This document shows positions 1 through 9,410 of a DNA stretch of 64,000 nt, in pieces (within the stretch, counting starts at the first letter, position 1; each line of letters opens with the position of its first letter). The translations under genes were made by a program, and so were the position numbers. Under the pieces are notes generated by a model. The model made no database searches. It worked only from the letters and a program-made list of their open reading frames with translations, and was not told where the DNA came from. This DNA comes from Leptobrachium leishanense (Eukaryota > Chordata > Amphibia > Anura > Megophryidae): NCBI GenBank assembly GCA_009667805.1, contig CM019066.1:325992690-326056689 (forward strand), in the 5' to 3' direction.

Positions 1-446
1 ACAGTATAGACAGGGTTACAATACATTGAACAACATTTGACAAACAGTACAGGAGGAGATGAGGGCCCTATTCCCGTAGGAACTCACAATCTGGGAGGGT
101 TGGGGTTGGAAACAGGAGGAGAGGACTGTAAGGTGAGAGTGATTGATGGTTGCGTCAGTGAGTTGGGTGGTAGGCTTCCCTAAATAGGAATGTTTTCAGG
201 GAGCGTTTGAAGGAAGAGAAGTTAGGGGAAAGTCTGACAGTACGAGGGAGAGCGTTCCAGAGAGTGGGGGCTGCGCGTGAGAAATCCTGCAGTCTATCAT
301 GGGAAGAGGTGATGCGGGGAGAAGCTAGGCGCAGGTCACTGTTTGACCTTAGGGAGCGGGCTGGGGTGTATTTGGTGATTAGTGAGGACAGGTAGTGGGG
401 AGCTGAGTTAGTGAGGGTTTTGTAGGTAAGGAATGAAGAAAAGTGC
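1..446 (-). mobile_element. 3' end of an L2-like LINE, interrupting a provirus
   Basis: The minus strand carries the end of a non-LTR reverse transcriptase ORF (see 155-448) followed by about 150 bases of 3' untranslated sequence running off the window edge. The untranslated part resembles the tail at 3666-4069, sharing a block like CCCTGTTCCCATGGGA. The 5' truncation point lies about base 446, directly against retroviral integrase sequence. I infer that a truncated LINE inserted into the provirus, so earlier pol and gag could lie to the left of the window. The exact junction is uncertain by a few bases. Confidence 0.65.
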
Positions 447-448
447 AA
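155..448 (-). pseudogene. LINE reverse transcriptase C-terminal fragment (L2-like)
   Basis: This 97-residue reading frame contains the typical tail of L2/Rex-type LINE ORF2 proteins. It has a TYKTLTNSAPHYLSSLI block, then TPARSLRS, then APTLWNALP and a final FKRSLKTFLF. In these families the segment lies after the reverse transcriptase thumb, and the whole protein normally exceeds 900 residues, so only the last tenth is present. The first methionine is an internal residue, not a real start. The last residues at base 448 may run into flanking retroviral DNA. Family recognition is from memory of the motif pattern; I am confident it is a LINE tail, less so of the exact clade. Confidence 0.75.
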
Positions 449-479
449 TGAACTTTTTCATACCAGCAGTAAGAGATTC

Positions 480-1183
480 ACAAGACAGACAAGATTTGTT
501 ATTTTTCGCATGGCGATACTATTTCCCAAAAGTATCCAGAACTGTTTGCAACAACTTGCCCGGCTACTGGGCATCACCTGGAAGCTACATACCGCCTACA
601 GGCCCCAAAGTTCAGGAAAAGTTGAAAGAATGAACCGTACCCTAAAGACTTTGATGTCCAAACTGTGCCAAGAGACGTCACTAGGCTGGTTGGACTTGCT
701 GCCGATAGTCCTTTTGCACATTAGGTGCAGACCAACCCCCCAATTGAAGCTAAGTCCGTACGAACTTATGTTTGGACGGCCAACCCCTCTAATTAATGGA
801 CTAAGGGGGACCTTCGGGCATTGGGAGAAACTAAACTAAATGATCAGGTAGTAATGCTGGGTAAATCAATGCAGAAATTAAATACTTGGGTGGGGGATAA
901 TATACCGCATTTTCTGTATCCTTCACTGCATAAGTATTGTCCGGGTGACTCAGTATGGGTAAAAGAGTGGAAAAATGATCCACTAGGTCCAAAATGGAGA
1001 GGTCCTTATCTTGTCCTGTTATCAACCCCCACAGCAGTAAAGGTTGCCGAGGTGGTCCCGTGGATACATCACTCCAGAGTGAAAGCAGCTGCAGCCAGTC
1101 CTGAACCAGCATGGAAGGTCGTTACCAACGAGACCAACCCGCTGAGGCTGAAGCTGACAAAGACCACAGCCATGAGCACCTAA
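480..1183 (+). pseudogene. pol: Retroviral integrase, C-terminal part, frameshifted
   Basis: Integrase joins viral DNA to host DNA. The first frame (to 839) shows the third catalytic acidic residue of the D,D-35-E triad in SGKVERMNRTLK (Glu codon at 624-626), followed by LSPYELMFGRP. The second frame (about 805-1183) shows the C-terminal GPY/F-type domain, with KWRGPYLVLL and later WIHHSRVK. The two frames are offset by a change equivalent to one lost base near 800-840. The first two catalytic aspartates are absent because the region is truncated on the left. The end overlaps the start of env by about 70 bases, as is usual for gamma-type retroviruses. Confidence 0.85.
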
Positions 1184-2927
1184 ATGATCCTAACCCAGAT
1201 AATACAGAGGATCAACAAGTGGGTGTTTTGATGGGCACAGGTCCTGACCACCCGCCAACGGGGGATACCCACAGGGTGCTTTTTAGGGGCCCGGCCCCCA
1301 CCCTTGATCATCCAGAAATGTTTTTTACTTTTGAAATTCCGGTGGGGAGGGATTGGGTTTATGTGACTGTGAAAAGAATTGTCCAAGGAATTCTGACATT
1401 CGGGGCATTTGTGGTGCTGATTTTATATCTTGCTAATTTGATTTATGGACTCTCGCGTGGAGCAGGCCCTAATTGTACGGGCAATGTGGGGAAAGTGAAT
1501 ATTTCCCATATCTGGAATGGTACGCACCCGGTGATGGAGAACCGTACCATGTGGAGACAAAAACGAGAGGCGCTATCTGGAACCAACCAAGAGGACATTT
1601 ACTTGTGCAATTCAAATATGACTATGCTAAAAAGTCTGGGCAAACCGCATGCTGGGTGTGTAGTAGACTGCACCCAGAGACAATTCATATACCATTTGCC
1701 TCTGTTCCAATGAATTTGAGTATGTTTGTATCAGGGAATGTCACAATACATGCTGTCGATGCACCAAGGGAAAAGACAGAATCAGTTAGTCCCGGGTACC
1801 CCATAATAGGACCAGTGTATCCACCAGAATGGTGTTTTCAACTAGGACCAGATAAAGAAATAAATAACGAGGGTGGGTTATGTAACTCAAGTCAGTTCAA
1901 CTGGACATCATACATTTACATATTCAAAACAGGACAAAAGGCGAATTATTTATACATACGATGCAGGCAATTCACTAGAGACCAAGAGGCGGTGATTGGG
2001 AATGTGACCAATGGGAGGCAGGGTGCAGTGGATATGATGAGACGGCTGAGACACCTTGCGATAGAGATATCAAAGGGAACACTACATTCATCACCATTTA
2101 TAGTGAAAGGAGGGTACCAGGTGTGCTGTGAAAGGGTGTGTTACACATGGGTACCACCAACAATAACGGGAATGTGTTATTTGGCTAAGCTGGTCCCAAT
2201 CCAGAGACTAAGGGGAGAAGACACAAACACAGACACAGAACTACACCCTAGGTACCCACTGGTGTTTGAAAGACCAAAGAGAGAGTTGTTCGCGAAGATG
2301 GATCGAATATGGACATGGTTGCCAGCATGGACTGGATGGGGAGGAGAGATGATGAGGAGATTGAATAGCTATGTCAATTTGATGGATGAGATTCTGAATA
2401 GAACCAGTATGGATATCCAGCTGCTGAATCTGGAAATGCGTGAGTTACGAAAGGTGCAGATGATACATGATATGGCGCTTGAGCAGATCAGTGCGGCCTT
2501 GAATGGATTGTGTGAAATGACAATGCACTATGAATGTTGCACCTTCATCAGAAACACTACACATGAAGTCCCAGATTATTACCAGGTAATTCAAGATCAC
2601 CAAGAGAAGGTAGCACAGTTGCAGGGTATAGCCAGGAGGATTGCTGCCGAAGGCTGGAATCCGCTCCGTGGGTTTGGAGCAATGGGAGAATGGTTTGGTT
2701 CCATCTTGAGATTTATCTCACGGATTGGATCCATGATACTCATGATAGTGGTGATCTTGATCATAGGGATACTGATATACCGCATAGGGCTATGCATATG
2801 GCCACTGTGCAAGACAGCACTGACACCCACACAAACACAGAAGATACCACTGATAATTCCACAGGGAATGTTCCCAGTGAACGGAGAGCCCCCCCAGTAT
2901 GCAGAGTTTCAGAATAGTGGAGTGTAA
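1111..2927 (+). pseudogene. env: Retroviral envelope gene with one frame break
   Basis: Env would make a surface subunit (SU) and a transmembrane subunit (TM) for cell entry. The ATG at 1111 sits in the pol overlap. The first frame (1111-1713) has a long leader of about 86 residues, then a hydrophobic stretch (about residues 87-115) that could be a signal anchor, then several N-glycosylation sites. The rest is in another frame, open from 1473 to 2927; the break lies somewhere in 1560-1640. Visible in the second frame are a CWVC motif (1650-1661), a basic RPKR cleavage site (2271-2282), a cysteine motif in TM (2511-2540), one strong membrane helix (about 2698-2805) and a tail with PPQY (2889-2900). 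The TM motif is C-x7-CC, not the C-x6-CC usual for gamma-type envelopes. The sequence after the cleavage site is not strongly hydrophobic. SU ends are not well delimited. Confidence 0.85.
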
Positions 2928-2965
2928 TGGCTACAAGTGCCAGGAAAGAGATCCTGACACTTGAG

Positions 2966-2977
2966 CCAAGGGGAGAA
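2966..2977 (+). promoter_or_regulatory. Polypurine tract (plus-strand primer)
   Basis: The run CCAAGGGGAGAA directly precedes TGAAGG. Retroviral polypurine tracts end immediately before the LTR, which fixes the LTR start at 2978. It lies 38 bases after the env stop. Confidence 0.75.
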
Positions 2978-3484
2978 TGAAGGAGAATCAGGCTGAAGGA
3001 TGGTTGTTACTATGACCCAGGCAGCCATCTTGTGCAGAATATTGGTTCACCAGTAAATAGAATAGATTTTTATTAGATGTGCAAAGTAGAGCTTACATAG
3101 AATTCCAAGAATGCGTGGCAGATTAGAAAGCTAGCAATAAAACCAGACAGAATCCGGCCGGCTCTTGGCACGGAGAGACAGGAAGATTTATGAATGAGGC
3201 AAGGTCACTGAGATGTGCAGAGGAACAAAGAAAACATAGAGAACAGACCAGGCCCCAGGTTATCTGAATAAACATAGCCGATAGGGAGGGAGGTACTGCC
3301 CTGAGAAAGACAGCACAACAAATCACAGACTGTCAAACTAACATGAAGTGTATCAATTTATAGTTATATGTGGAATGTTCTTTGTGTTTGGGCTAATGAT
3401 GGGAGGTATTAACCCACGTGGGGTGGAATAAAGTGTCATCGGGAGGTGGGCTAATTGGGATGTACCTAATTATGTATTTTTGGG

Positions 3485-3490
3485 TATAAG
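3485..3490 (+). promoter_or_regulatory. LTR TATA box
   Basis: TATAAG followed by ATCCCTTGC lies about 80 bases before the polyadenylation signal, the expected spacing for a gamma-type LTR core promoter. Confidence 0.6.
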
Positions 3491-3563
3491 ATCCCTTGCA
3501 CGGGGGGGAGAAGGTGCTCACTCTTTGCGATTCAATCCTGTGTGAGCACTTGTGTGACGACAC

Positions 3564-3569
3564 AATAAA
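3564..3569 (+). terminator. LTR polyadenylation signal
   Basis: AATAAA lies in the R region, followed within about 30 bases by GT-rich sequence (CTCGTGTTTGG). Confidence 0.65.
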
Positions 3570-3665
3570 CATTTGCCTTTCCTGAAGAGACTCGTGTTTG
3601 GACAATCCTTGCTTGTGTCTGGTCCGGCGCCGTTCTGAAAGTGAACCTGTCTGACTCCGGTTACA

Positions 3666-4069
3666 ATCCTATATATAGCGCCACATATTCCGCAGCGCTT
3701 TACAAGATCCGTGTACAAGGGGTTGATACATTGTAATACAACACATTGATGTTACGACCTGATTCAGGGGGACCCTGTTCCCATGGGAAATTACAATCTA
3801 TGAGACGTACAAGTATTTTGTGAGGTAGGCGCATCCATATCATTAGGTGTCTTGCCCAAGGACACTTGGTGGTGGCGTCTTCTGAGTGGGATCAAGTCGT
3901 CTTTCCAGGATTGTAGCGATGATCAGCGACCTGGTGGTTAGGTTGAACCCACTTCTCGTAATGTCAAGACTTCTCCACAATTGTACCGGAGGGATGTGCC
4001 GAACGGGACCTTGAGTTGCTTCTCCATGGTTGAAGGGTAGAGACGTTACCACTGTACTTCACAGCCGAT
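3666..4069. mobile_element. L2-like LINE 3' tail
   Basis: It starts with ATAGCGCCACATATTCCGC and CAGCGCTTTAC, a common start of LINE-derived 3' tails in fish and amphibians, and shares blocks with 1-154. A GGTGTCTTGCCCAAGGACAC block at 3847 recurs at about 4830 beyond the inserted family A element. No coding part remains. The family A element at 4073-4800 splits this tail or separates two related tails. Confidence 0.5.
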
Positions 4070-4072
4070 ATT

Positions 4073-4800
4073 GGGCTCTATTAACTTCTCCGCGCAAAAG
4101 CGCACGCGCAGCGCTATTTTTCTTGCGAGCAGCTTTAAACGTTAACGCGCTTAAATTAACGCTGGTATTACAATCCGAGCGCATTTTTTCATCCGTCAAA
4201 AAATAACGCACGTAAAAAAGACGCGCAAGAATGCGCGCGCATTAACGCAGCGCGCAGAAATCGGTGGGTGGACTGTTTTTTCACGCGATTCAGCCAATCA
4301 GAATTAAGAACCACAATTGTCTCCCGTTAAGTTTTTGCGCCTGTCAAAATATATATGCTGCAGCAATAATAAAAACACGCACAACCTCTCAATTTTATTG
4401 TTTGGGTATGCATAGAATGTGTAACTATACTTTGCTGCATTTTTATTTTTCGGGCTGGTGTATTTGGGTTCGGCCAGGACGTACAGATTTGCCATTAACA
4501 GTACACCAGCTTTTAAAAGACGTTAAAATTATGCGCACAAACGTTGTCCGTTAAATTTTGCTCATAGATTGTAATATCATCCGCGTACCAGCGCACAAAC
4601 GCATTTGCGCTCACAATGTTAAGTAAAGGACGTGCAACGTACATTACGCTCGCAAAGGGTTCGCGCATTAACGGTAGACGTTAACGCGCATTTTTTGCGC
4701 AGAGATTGTAATACGACATTCTGCGCAAAGGGTTTTTCCCCTCGCGTTAATGCGTTTTTGCACACACGTTAATGTTTGCGCAAAGAAGTTAAGAGAGCCC
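4073..4800. mobile_element. Family A element, copy 1 (ATT duplication)
   Basis: A 728-base element with inverted ends (GGGCTCTATTAACTTCT on the left; right end reads GGGCTCTCTTAACTTCT on the other strand). It is flanked by a perfect 3-bp duplication, ATT (4070-4072 and 4801-4803). Three-base duplications fit PIF/Harbinger-type transposition. There is no transposase, so it is non-autonomous. Inside are a CpG-rich series of GCGC motifs, a CAATCAGAATTAAGAACC block and a TATGCTGCAGCAATAA block, shared with the copies at 28427, 44599 and 63260. Confidence 0.8.
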
Positions 4801-4803
4801 ATT

Positions 4804-4925
4804 GTGTGGTAGGCAAGTATGTACCGTTAGGTGTCTTGCCCAAGGACCCTTATTGGAGAGGTGCTCTTCCCGTGATTCGAACCTGTGTCTCCACGGTTAT
4901 AGAGCAGTGATGTTACCTCTACTCC
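4804..4925. mobile_element. LINE-like tail with a tRNA-like motif
   Basis: The block GGTGTCTTGCCCAAGGACCC is followed by GTGATTCGAACCTGTGTC, resembling a repeat tail seen in many fish and frog LINE or SINE families. It is not a tRNA gene because no cloverleaf partner is present. It is either the continuation of 3666-4069 or a second fragment. Confidence 0.4.
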
Positions 4926-5043
4926 ATCTTATAAAATAAGTTAGTTTTTTTGTGTAATAAGCCATCACAGAAAAAACACAAATGTGGTTTTCATGCAAAA
5001 AAAAATTTCTTGTTACTAATTATTATTTTTAGGGAATTATTCT

Positions 5044-5140
5044 CTGAAGTCCTTACAGGACGAAATGCGTTGGAATGTTTTACCAAATAAACCAATCTTT
5101 TTAAATCAATTATAATCTTGGTCATCCTTCTGGAACTTTG
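5044..5140 (+). mobile_element. Possible Penelope-like element relic with a decayed hammerhead
   Basis: CTGAAG, a short stem TCC/GGA and CGAAATGCGTTGG occur in the order of a hammerhead core but with core bases missing. The following AATAAACC and AT-rich stretch is like the tail of Penelope-derived repeats. It is weak alone and noted because an intact ribozyme lies at 50087. Confidence 0.3.
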
Positions 5141-5850
5141 TTACATAGTTACATAGGCTAAAAAAAGACATGCGTCCATCGTTTTCAGCCTCTCCCACAT
5201 CACCTACTGCTGTTGATCCAAAAGAAGGCAAAAAACCCAGTCTGAATGCTTGCCAATATGCAACAAACTGGGAAATAATTCCTTCTTGATCCCAGAATGG
5301 CGTCAGATTTCTCCTTGGATCAAGAAGCTTTTACCCACATATTAAATATTATAACCCTTAATATTCTGTGTCTGCAGGAAGTCATCCAGTCCTTTTTTAA
5401 AAGTCTGTACAGTCTCTGACCCAACCACCTCAACAGGCAGAGAATTCCACAGCTTTATTGTTCTCACCGTAAAATAACCCTTCCTATGCTTTAGGCTGAA
5501 TTTCCTTTCGTCCAGTCTAAATGGATGACCCCGTGTCCTATGTATAGTCCTGTTAATGAATAGGTTATCAGACAATGGTTGATAATGGCCCCGTATATAC
5601 TTATATAAGGTTATCAGATCCCCTCTAAGGCGCCGTTTCTCTAAACTAAACAGGTTTAAGCTTGTTAGTCTTTCCTCATAACTTAACCCTTCCATTCCCC
5701 TTATTAATTTAGTTGCCCGTCTCTGCACTTTTTCTATAATATGCTTTTTTAAGACAGGTGCCCAAAATTGCACGGCATATTAAAAGGTGCGTCTAACCAT
5801 TGATTTATACAGGGGCAAAATTATGTTTTTTCATCCCGAGAGTGAACTCC
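5141..5850 (-). mobile_element. CR1-like LINE 3' end
   Basis: On the minus strand the CR1 protein tail (5342-5773) is followed by about 200 bases of 3' UTR ending in two near-repeats of CTATGTAAC at 5141-5155. Short terminal repeats of this type are typical of CR1-like 3' ends. The left truncation is near 5850, a few bases before the TTAA that received family E. Confidence 0.75.
5342..5773 (-). pseudogene. CR1-type reverse transcriptase C-terminal fragment
   Basis: The 143-residue frame reads as the CR1 ORF2 tail: VQRRATKLIRGMEGLSYEER, then FSLEKRRLRGDLITLYKYI, then YFTVRTIKLWNSLP and a final FKKGLDDFL. These blocks follow the RT thumb in CR1 proteins, which are normally around 900 residues or more. 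The catalytic palm is missing. The first methionine is internal; homologous sequence appears to continue a little upstream out of frame. Confidence 0.85.
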
Positions 5851-5858
5851 CCTTTTAA

Positions 5859-7090
5859 CCCTTTCGCTGCTGAGGCTTTTCCCGCCCCTGTGCTGAGATC
5901 ATTTTTACCGGTTTTGCTCATCATGTTTAAACGTGTTTTGAAGGCTTATTTTAGTATATGACATATTATATATCGTTCTTTCCGTCAGACTCGGTAGATT
6001 CATAATATGTCATTATTATATGTATACGTTATGTCATGTCTGTATATTATAACAAAAAATGCAATAAAATATGTATTTTCAATAATTTACAATGTGTAAA
6101 GTGTTTTTTTTCACATTTTAACATGCGAGCAATTGCGGTTATATTTTGTATGGGGTGCGCTTGTTAAAAAAATTAGAGATGGGGTCTCGTTACATTTTTT
6201 TGGGGGAAAATTACGCGATTTTTAACAAACGCACCGCATACAAAAATCGTTAGTGCAGCATCATTGTTCACATTATAATTGAAATGGGAACAATATTGCT
6301 GCATTAACGAACCAAAAAAAAGAAAAAAAAATGTTTATTTTTTTTTTTTATTATTTTTTTTTAAATATATTTTTATTTTTAATTTTAATTTTAATTTTTT
6401 TTAAAAAACTTTTTTCACTTTCGTGTTTGGTATTGTTGGAACGGCCATGCTCTGGCCGATCCAACCATACCAAACATTAACCCCTAACTGCCACGGATCG
6501 GGAGATAGGGAGTTCCAATGAACTCCCTATCTCCACCGTTGGTGGCAGTTAGGGGTTAACTCTAGGACTGGCGTCATCGTGCTATGCACGATGACGCCAG
6601 TCCTCAGGGGGAGTTCCCGGAGGCTTGGCCGACATCCAAGATGTCGGCCAGCTCCGGGAAAGGATCGCGAACCGGCGCTTTTCAGCGCTGATTCGCGATC
6701 CAGCTCCCCAGGGGTTAATGCCAGGCACCATTTGGAAGGGCAGGCTGTGCCCTTCCAAATGGTGCCTGGGTTAACCCCCGCAACGCCGCCGATCGGGAGG
6801 GAGAGAGGTCCGAAGGAACTCCCCCCTCCCTTTCAGGCGCCTCCTCCGCACATGCGGGGGGGGGCGCCTGAATTAGGTGTCATCGCGCTGCCGCGATGAC
6901 ACCTAATTCCAGCGGCTGCGGTTCCGGATGCCGGGCTGACATCGAGGATGTCAGCCCGCACCGGGGGGGCCAGCGATCGGCCGGAACCCGGCCGAACGCT
7001 GACCCCAATGGGAGGACGCGCTCAGCGCGTCCTCTGCATACCAGCAGTAATGCGGAGGACGCGCTGAGCGCGTCCTCCGCATTGAAGTGG
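5859..7090 (+). mobile_element. Family E hairpin-array element, copy 1 (TTAA)
   Basis: A 1232-base element flanked by TTAA (5855-5858 and 7091-7094), with left end CCCTTTCGCTGCTGAGG and right end CGCATTGAAGTGG. The left 560 bases are AT-rich with A and T runs (6305-6420). The right 660 bases are a near-continuous series of about twelve GC-rich hairpins, for example 6562-6604 (GACTGGCGTCATCGTG stem), 6662-6701, 6722-6770, 6871-6908 and 7010-7080. A TTAA target suggests piggyBac-type mobilisation; no transposase is present. A second copy lies reversed at 60625-61867. Confidence 0.85.
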
Positions 7091-7094
7091 TTAA

Positions 7095-7639
7095 TGCATG
7101 CCAATACTTTGCTGGCCTTGGCGGCTGCTGTTTGACATTTTGCTGCTGTTTGACATTTGACATTTTACTCCTACATCCAGTGAGTGAGGTCCTAGGGGGC
7201 CTGTTTTTTAACCTTGTTGTTAACATACTGCACCATTGCGGTTTTATTGCATTTACAGATCCACCCCAATTCACTCTTTCTATTTACTGCATGTGATGTC
7301 TATAGGAGGAGACGCCGGGGGTGAGGTCAGCGATTTGTATTCAGTAATGCTCATTTTGTGTCTGTTATTCTTTTTGAGGGTTTCTTAGATAAAAATCATT
7401 CCCAGCATAGGGATCCCTTTAGTTTTCTTCCTGGCCCTCCTGTCCCTTGTGTCTCAGTCTGGTTCCTTTATTGCCCCGGAATCTGTATTGTATATCTGTT
7501 CTATATCAAGACAGCAGCTCACCTGCCTAAAAGGCTACACTCCTTGTTCCAAGCCACCACGATAGCCCAAATGGGTCTCCAGCATGACAGCCGGTCAGTG
7601 TAGTGATACGCAGGGGGAGACTTGGGGGACATATTCCTC
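7095..7639. other. No gene or repeat recognised
   Basis: Mixed sequence with a short CTGCTGTTTGACATT duplication at 7126-7160. No convincing coding or structural signal. Confidence 0.4.
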
Positions 7640-8050
7640 CAGTCTTTCCCTGCTCCCGCCGGACTGAGAAGGCAGACAGACCCGCGGTCCTCGCCGTGGG
7701 ACAGGAGGTGAGTATAAGATTATTATTATTTTTTTTTGGCTGGTGTTAACAGATTCTGCAGAAGCGGAATCTGTTAGCACCAAGTCCTGGCTCTGGTTAA
7801 CTTTTTGCTACCCGCGGCCGGACGGTAATCAGCGTTAGGACTTTGTAATCCAGCGCTGATTAACACTTTGCGCTTCCCATGTTAAGTATAGGGAGCGCAA
7901 AATACAGTAAACTCGCGCTGAAAAGCACAAGGTACCAAACGCATTACTTAACCCGTTAGCGTTTGGATTGTAATTTGCATTAAATACTTGGGCTAACGTT
8001 AACACACTCAGGTGAGCGCAAACGTTAGCACCACGTATGTAATGTGGCCC
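7640..8050 (-). mobile_element. Family A relative, partial
   Basis: It shares, in reverse order, the blocks of 24079-24827: a GTGTTAACAGATTCTGC hairpin at 7744-7782, CCATGTTAAGTATAGGGAGC at 7877 and TACAGTAAACTCGCGC at 7903. The right end TGTAATGTGGCCC fits family A ends. The left end is not resolved. Confidence 0.5.
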
Positions 8051-8509
8051 GGGGTTTCCACGTTGGTAATTTCGCACGGCCTCTAAAGCTCCTAATCTGG
8101 CGTTGTTGAAGTAAAATGCTCCTAGCTATTTCTAAATTTTCTGATGTAGTTCTGATAGTTATGAATGTGAAGCTTCATTGGATGCATGCAAAAACCGTTC
8201 ATGAATTTTTAAAAACTGAGGATTAGTAACACCTGTGGCAAAGCATTTGTGAATAAATAGTTTCCTGTCTGATTGCAGGTGCATGGGAAAAGTGGTGTTG
8301 TCTGATATTTCTGTTCGTTATGAATTTTACAACTTGATTCTCATTTTTTACTCCGGTGACTCTAATTATATTTCCTCAAGACTGTCTTTCATATATTGGA
8401 ATCAACATATCATCAAACTGTGACAAAATAAAGGAGTACTTTTATTTTCCATGAGCGATGCACATGTCTTTGGTTTTCTTTCTGCGTACAGTGTCTGAAA
8501 AATATATGG
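8051..8509. other. No feature recognised
   Basis: AT-rich sequence without a long reading frame or repeat that I can identify. Confidence 0.4.
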
Positions 8510-8660
8510 GGCTGTATTCCATCCCCGGGGTAAACATAACCAGAACTGTTATAAACTCAACAGCTTCATAGACTTCATTGACTCTGGAAAGTTTACAACA
8601 GCTCTGGTTAAGTTTACGCCAAGGTTTGCAGAGAGCCTGTGGCCGGTATCTGTTACGTGA
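8510..8660. repeat. Imperfect palindrome of the AACCAGAGCTGTTGTAAAC type
   Basis: Two inverted blocks, TAAACATAACCAGAACTG at 8551 and CAGCTCTGGTTAAGTTTAC at 8600, face each other. The same motif is in the element at 56868-57011 and a fragment at 43790-43850, so this is probably an old miniature transposon. Confidence 0.5.
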
Positions 8661-8819
8661 GTGAAGTATAGCATGTTACAGGTAAACCTTGTGCCGAAAT
8701 TTACAGTATATAATTAGTGTATCTGAAACCACTCAGCAGGGTCAGCCCAAGCCACTTTGCGGCCTGGATTCAAGGATGAAATGCCCCCCCCACCCAAAAA
8801 AAACAAAAACAGATGTATG

Positions 8820-9215
8820 ATCGTATCACACAGCTCCACAGCAATAAAACTCACACCACACATTACTTTGAGTTTTACTGCTGTGGAGCTCTATGATACA
8901 GTAATGTGCGGCATGTATCAGTGAATCACAGAGCTCCACAGCAATAAAAATTACTTAATATCAAGTGTGCATGAGCATATCACAGAGCTCCACAGCAATA
9001 AAGCTCACAATAATGTCCAGTGTGTATGATTGTATGACAGAGCTGCACAGCAATAAAACTCACAGTAAAGTGTGGTGTGTATGAGTGCATCACAGAGCTC
9101 CACAGCAATAAAACACACAGTAATGTGCAGTGTGTATGAGTTTTATTGCTGTGGTGCGCTGTAATGCGCTCAACGCACCCACATTACTGTATCATGGATC
9201 TCCACAGCAATAAAA
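8820..9215. repeat. Minisatellite, about 55-bp unit
   Basis: GAGCTCCACAGCAATAAAA recurs at about 8832, 8933, 8987, 9042, 9097 and 9200. Spacing is 54-55 bases in the central part. Two units are inverted (8878 and 9138). The AATAAAA in each unit is part of the repeat, not evidence of polyadenylation. Confidence 0.75.
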
Positions 9216-9284
9216 TGTTTTCATTCAGTGTACAGCACTATTTCTCTTATATCATAGAGCAGTCTCTTTCTTACAGTACAGCAA

Positions 9285-9410
9285 TCATCCATGCAGCACA
9301 GATCCATGCAGCAAAACGTTCATGCAGCACACATCCATGCAGCAAAACATCCTTGCAGCACTCATGCACCCGTTCGCCCATGCACCCATTCACATGCAAA
9401 AATCCTATAG
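9285..9410. repeat. Degenerate CCATGCAGCA repeat
   Basis: ATCCATGCAGCA, TTCATGCAGCA and CATGCACCC variants recur about every 15-20 bases. The small reading frames across it are by-products. Confidence 0.5.

Larger units (their letters stand above)
449..3665 (+). mobile_element. 3' part of an endogenous retrovirus (gamma-like class I)
   Basis: The order is integrase C-terminal half, env overlapping the end of pol, polypurine tract and one LTR, as in simple gamma-type proviruses. No gag, protease, reverse transcriptase or 5' LTR is in the window; the left side is cut by the LINE at 1-446. Both pol and env carry frame changes, so the copy is dead. The right edge meets an L2-like LINE tail at about 3666. 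With only one LTR visible, a target duplication cannot be checked. Confidence 0.85.
2978..3665 (+). mobile_element. 3' LTR of the provirus
   Basis: It begins TGAAGG right after the polypurine tract and probably ends in CA near 3665 (CCGGTTACA), about 688 bases. A TATA-like box at 3485 and a polyadenylation signal at 3564 divide it into a long U3, a short R and a U5 of about 90 bases. The right edge is placed by the start of the next repeat and by the TG...CA rule; it could be off by several bases. Confidence 0.7.

Noticed and set aside
4829..4925. A tRNA-like GATTCGAACC box
   Set aside because: No matching acceptor, D or anticodon arms are present; the block belongs to a repeated LINE-like tail.
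6562..7090. A CpG-rich stretch that could be a promoter island
   Set aside because: The GC content comes from the hairpin array of a transposon, and the same sequence recurs at 60625-61300 without a gene.
8820..9215. Regularly spaced repeats resembling a CRISPR array
   Set aside because: The whole unit, not just a repeat part, is similar between copies, some units are inverted, and the context is eukaryotic.
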